Of a stretch of 7,931 nucleotides of DNA, positions 7,445 to 7,931 are shown in pieces; the stretch's first letter is position 1, and each line of letters begins with the position of its first letter. Made by a program: the position numbers and the translations under genes. Source of the stretch: Butyrivibrio sp. (GTDB taxonomy: Bacteria > Bacillota_A > Clostridia > Lachnospirales > Lachnospiraceae); NCBI GenBank assembly GCA_017996845.1, contig JAGOGF010000116.1, positions 1 through 7,931 of the forward strand, given 5' to 3'. The notes under the pieces are model-generated. The model did no database searches. It was given only the letters and a program-made list of their open reading frames with translations, and was not told where the DNA came from.

Positions 7445-7684
7445 TTATATAATTTTCTTGGTCTCCGCTGCCGCTCTTCGTTCCACTATGGTCGGTTCAG
7501 AGCCAACATCCACTGGACGTTGTGAAACGGTCGGCACAGAGCAGATGTTCACTGGACATCTTGTGCCCTTGTATTTGCCCTTGTCAGAGTTCGTAAACAC
7601 TGAGGGGACGATATAACACAAGGGAAACAATAATGGAAAGCTCACCTGCGATAAATCCAGTGTTTTCAAGGGTCTGCGGAGAAT
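7445..7684 (-). pseudogene. Possible C-terminal relic of an unrecognised gene
   Basis: A minus-strand frame is open from 7684 down to a stop at 7447-7445. The only start is a TTG at 7669, with no ribosome binding site. The last part reads CPVNICSVPTVSQRPVDVGS and ends with a basic-acidic tail, ERRAAAETKKII, plausible as a natural C-terminus. It lies upstream of, and in the same direction as, the DUF6061-like gene, so the two may be remains of one mobile-element operon. I do not recognise the protein. Confidence 0.25.
7490..7567. repeat. 39-bp imperfect tandem repeat, two copies
   Basis: Units 7490-7528 and 7529-7567 both begin GGTCGG and share CAGAGC and CACTGGAC in register; by eye 26 of 39 positions agree. 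In the minus frame the units code for PVNICSVPTVSQR and PVDVGSEPTIVER, so 13 residues are repeated. A further short repeat, GCCCTTGT (7565-7572 and 7577-7584), follows. Confidence 0.65.
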
Positions 7685-7744
7685 TTAATAACAAAATATA
7701 ACAGATATTAAATCCCTTAAAATAGGTGAAATCTCAATCGCAAT

Positions 7745-7773
7745 TTGCAAGGATTATTATATTTCTGTGTAAT
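7745..7773 (+). promoter_or_regulatory. Weak candidate promoter for the cardiolipin synthase gene
   Basis: TTGCAA (7745-7750), 17 nt, TGTAAT (7768-7773). Transcription would start around 7780, giving a very short leader that just holds the ribosome binding site. The -10 box is only a partial match. Confidence 0.3.
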
Positions 7774-7795
7774 TAATAAGGAAGGTGGAATATAT

Positions 7796-7931
7796 ATGAA
7801 ACACGATACTTTAGAGGGCAAAGCAAAAACAAAAAATGGGGTAAAACGGCTGTGTTTTTCCATAATCTGCATTCTTCTGGAAGTGATTTTTATTATTACT
7901 ATCGTAACACGCTTGAATGAATATGCAGAAA
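7796..7931 (+). CDS. Probable cardiolipin synthase, N-terminal fragment cut by the window edge
   Basis: Only 45 residues are in the window. They start MKHDTLEGKAKTKNGVKRLC, run into a hydrophobic segment (FSIICILLEVIFIITIV, about 20-36) and continue TRLNEYAE. The pattern KNGVKR, then one membrane helix, then RLNEYAE is what I recall for the first membrane helix of Firmicutes cardiolipin synthases of the phospholipase D type, which join two phosphatidylglycerol molecules at the membrane. The catalytic HKD motifs would be outside the window. The ribosome binding site GGAAGGTGG is about 7 nt before the ATG. The call rests on a short N-terminus and could be another membrane protein. Confidence 0.55.
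   Translation, partial: MKHDTLEGKAKTKNGVKRLCFSIICILLEVIFIITIVTRLNEYAE

Larger units (their letters stand above)
7349..7795. other. 447-base gap with no convincing intact gene
   Basis: The stretch between the DUF6061-like gene and the cardiolipin synthase start holds a tandem repeat (7490-7567), a possible gene tail on the minus strand and a candidate promoter near its right end. An 8-bp inverted repeat (AAACACTG 7595-7602 with CAGTGTTT 7658-7665) has a 55-nt gap and may be chance. The part 7460-7620 is clearly richer in GC than the AT-rich DNA on both sides, which suits a relic of foreign origin. Confidence 0.5.

Noticed and set aside
7171..7616. Plus-strand ORFs opposite the DUF6061-like gene and the relic stretch
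   Set aside because: They lack ribosome binding sites and domain-like sequence; the minus strand has the better start signal in 7088-7362.
7595..7665. AAACACTG/CAGTGTTT as a terminator or element end
   Set aside because: Arms of 8 bp with a 55-nt gap and no T tract are weak and can be chance.

Overview
The window looks like chromosomal DNA of a low-GC Firmicute, most probably a Lachnospiraceae gut anaerobe. The reasons are AT-rich DNA, strong AGGAGG-type ribosome binding sites, a DUF3881-type gene (a family I associate with Lachnospiraceae), a Clostridia-style HD-GYP protein and a DUF6061-like gene. Assignment to genus is not possible from what I see.

Left part (1-1781): the 3' part of an HD-GYP domain gene that is open through the window edge, then a DUF3881 gene 18 nt downstream, then tRNA-Arg(CCT) only 9 nt after the DUF3881 stop, closed by a strong intrinsic terminator. 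A good promoter for the tRNA lies inside the DUF3881 coding region.

Junk-like stretch (1782-2451): a leader with a GNRA-capped hairpin and a 14-bp intrinsic terminator, with a possible competing pairing, precedes a strong RBS and a start codon, but that ORF stops after 28 codons. A possible small membrane ORF on the minus strand and a broken excisionase-like helix-turn-helix gene follow. I read this as the decayed remains of an element beside a tRNA gene.

Centre (2452-7059): a complete beta-glucoside utilisation locus, all on the plus strand. It has an RpiR/MurR-family regulator, a terminator, a sigma-A promoter, PTS lactose/cellobiose-family IIB, IIC and IIA, an intercistronic GC-rich hairpin, and a GH1 6-phospho-beta-glucosidase. 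IIC imports the disaccharide, IIA and IIB relay phosphate to it, GH1 cleaves the phosphorylated sugar, and the RpiR protein probably senses a phosphosugar. EI and HPr are not encoded here.

Right part (7060-7931): a 15-bp inverted repeat acting as terminator, a DUF6061-like minus-strand gene whose 3' end runs into that hairpin, a relic-like stretch with a 39-bp imperfect tandem repeat, and the 5' end of a probable cardiolipin synthase gene. The sugar operon thus sits between mobile-element-like relics, next to a tRNA. I found no wholly new system. The most interesting points are the attenuator-like leader in front of a dead ORF and the possible island structure.
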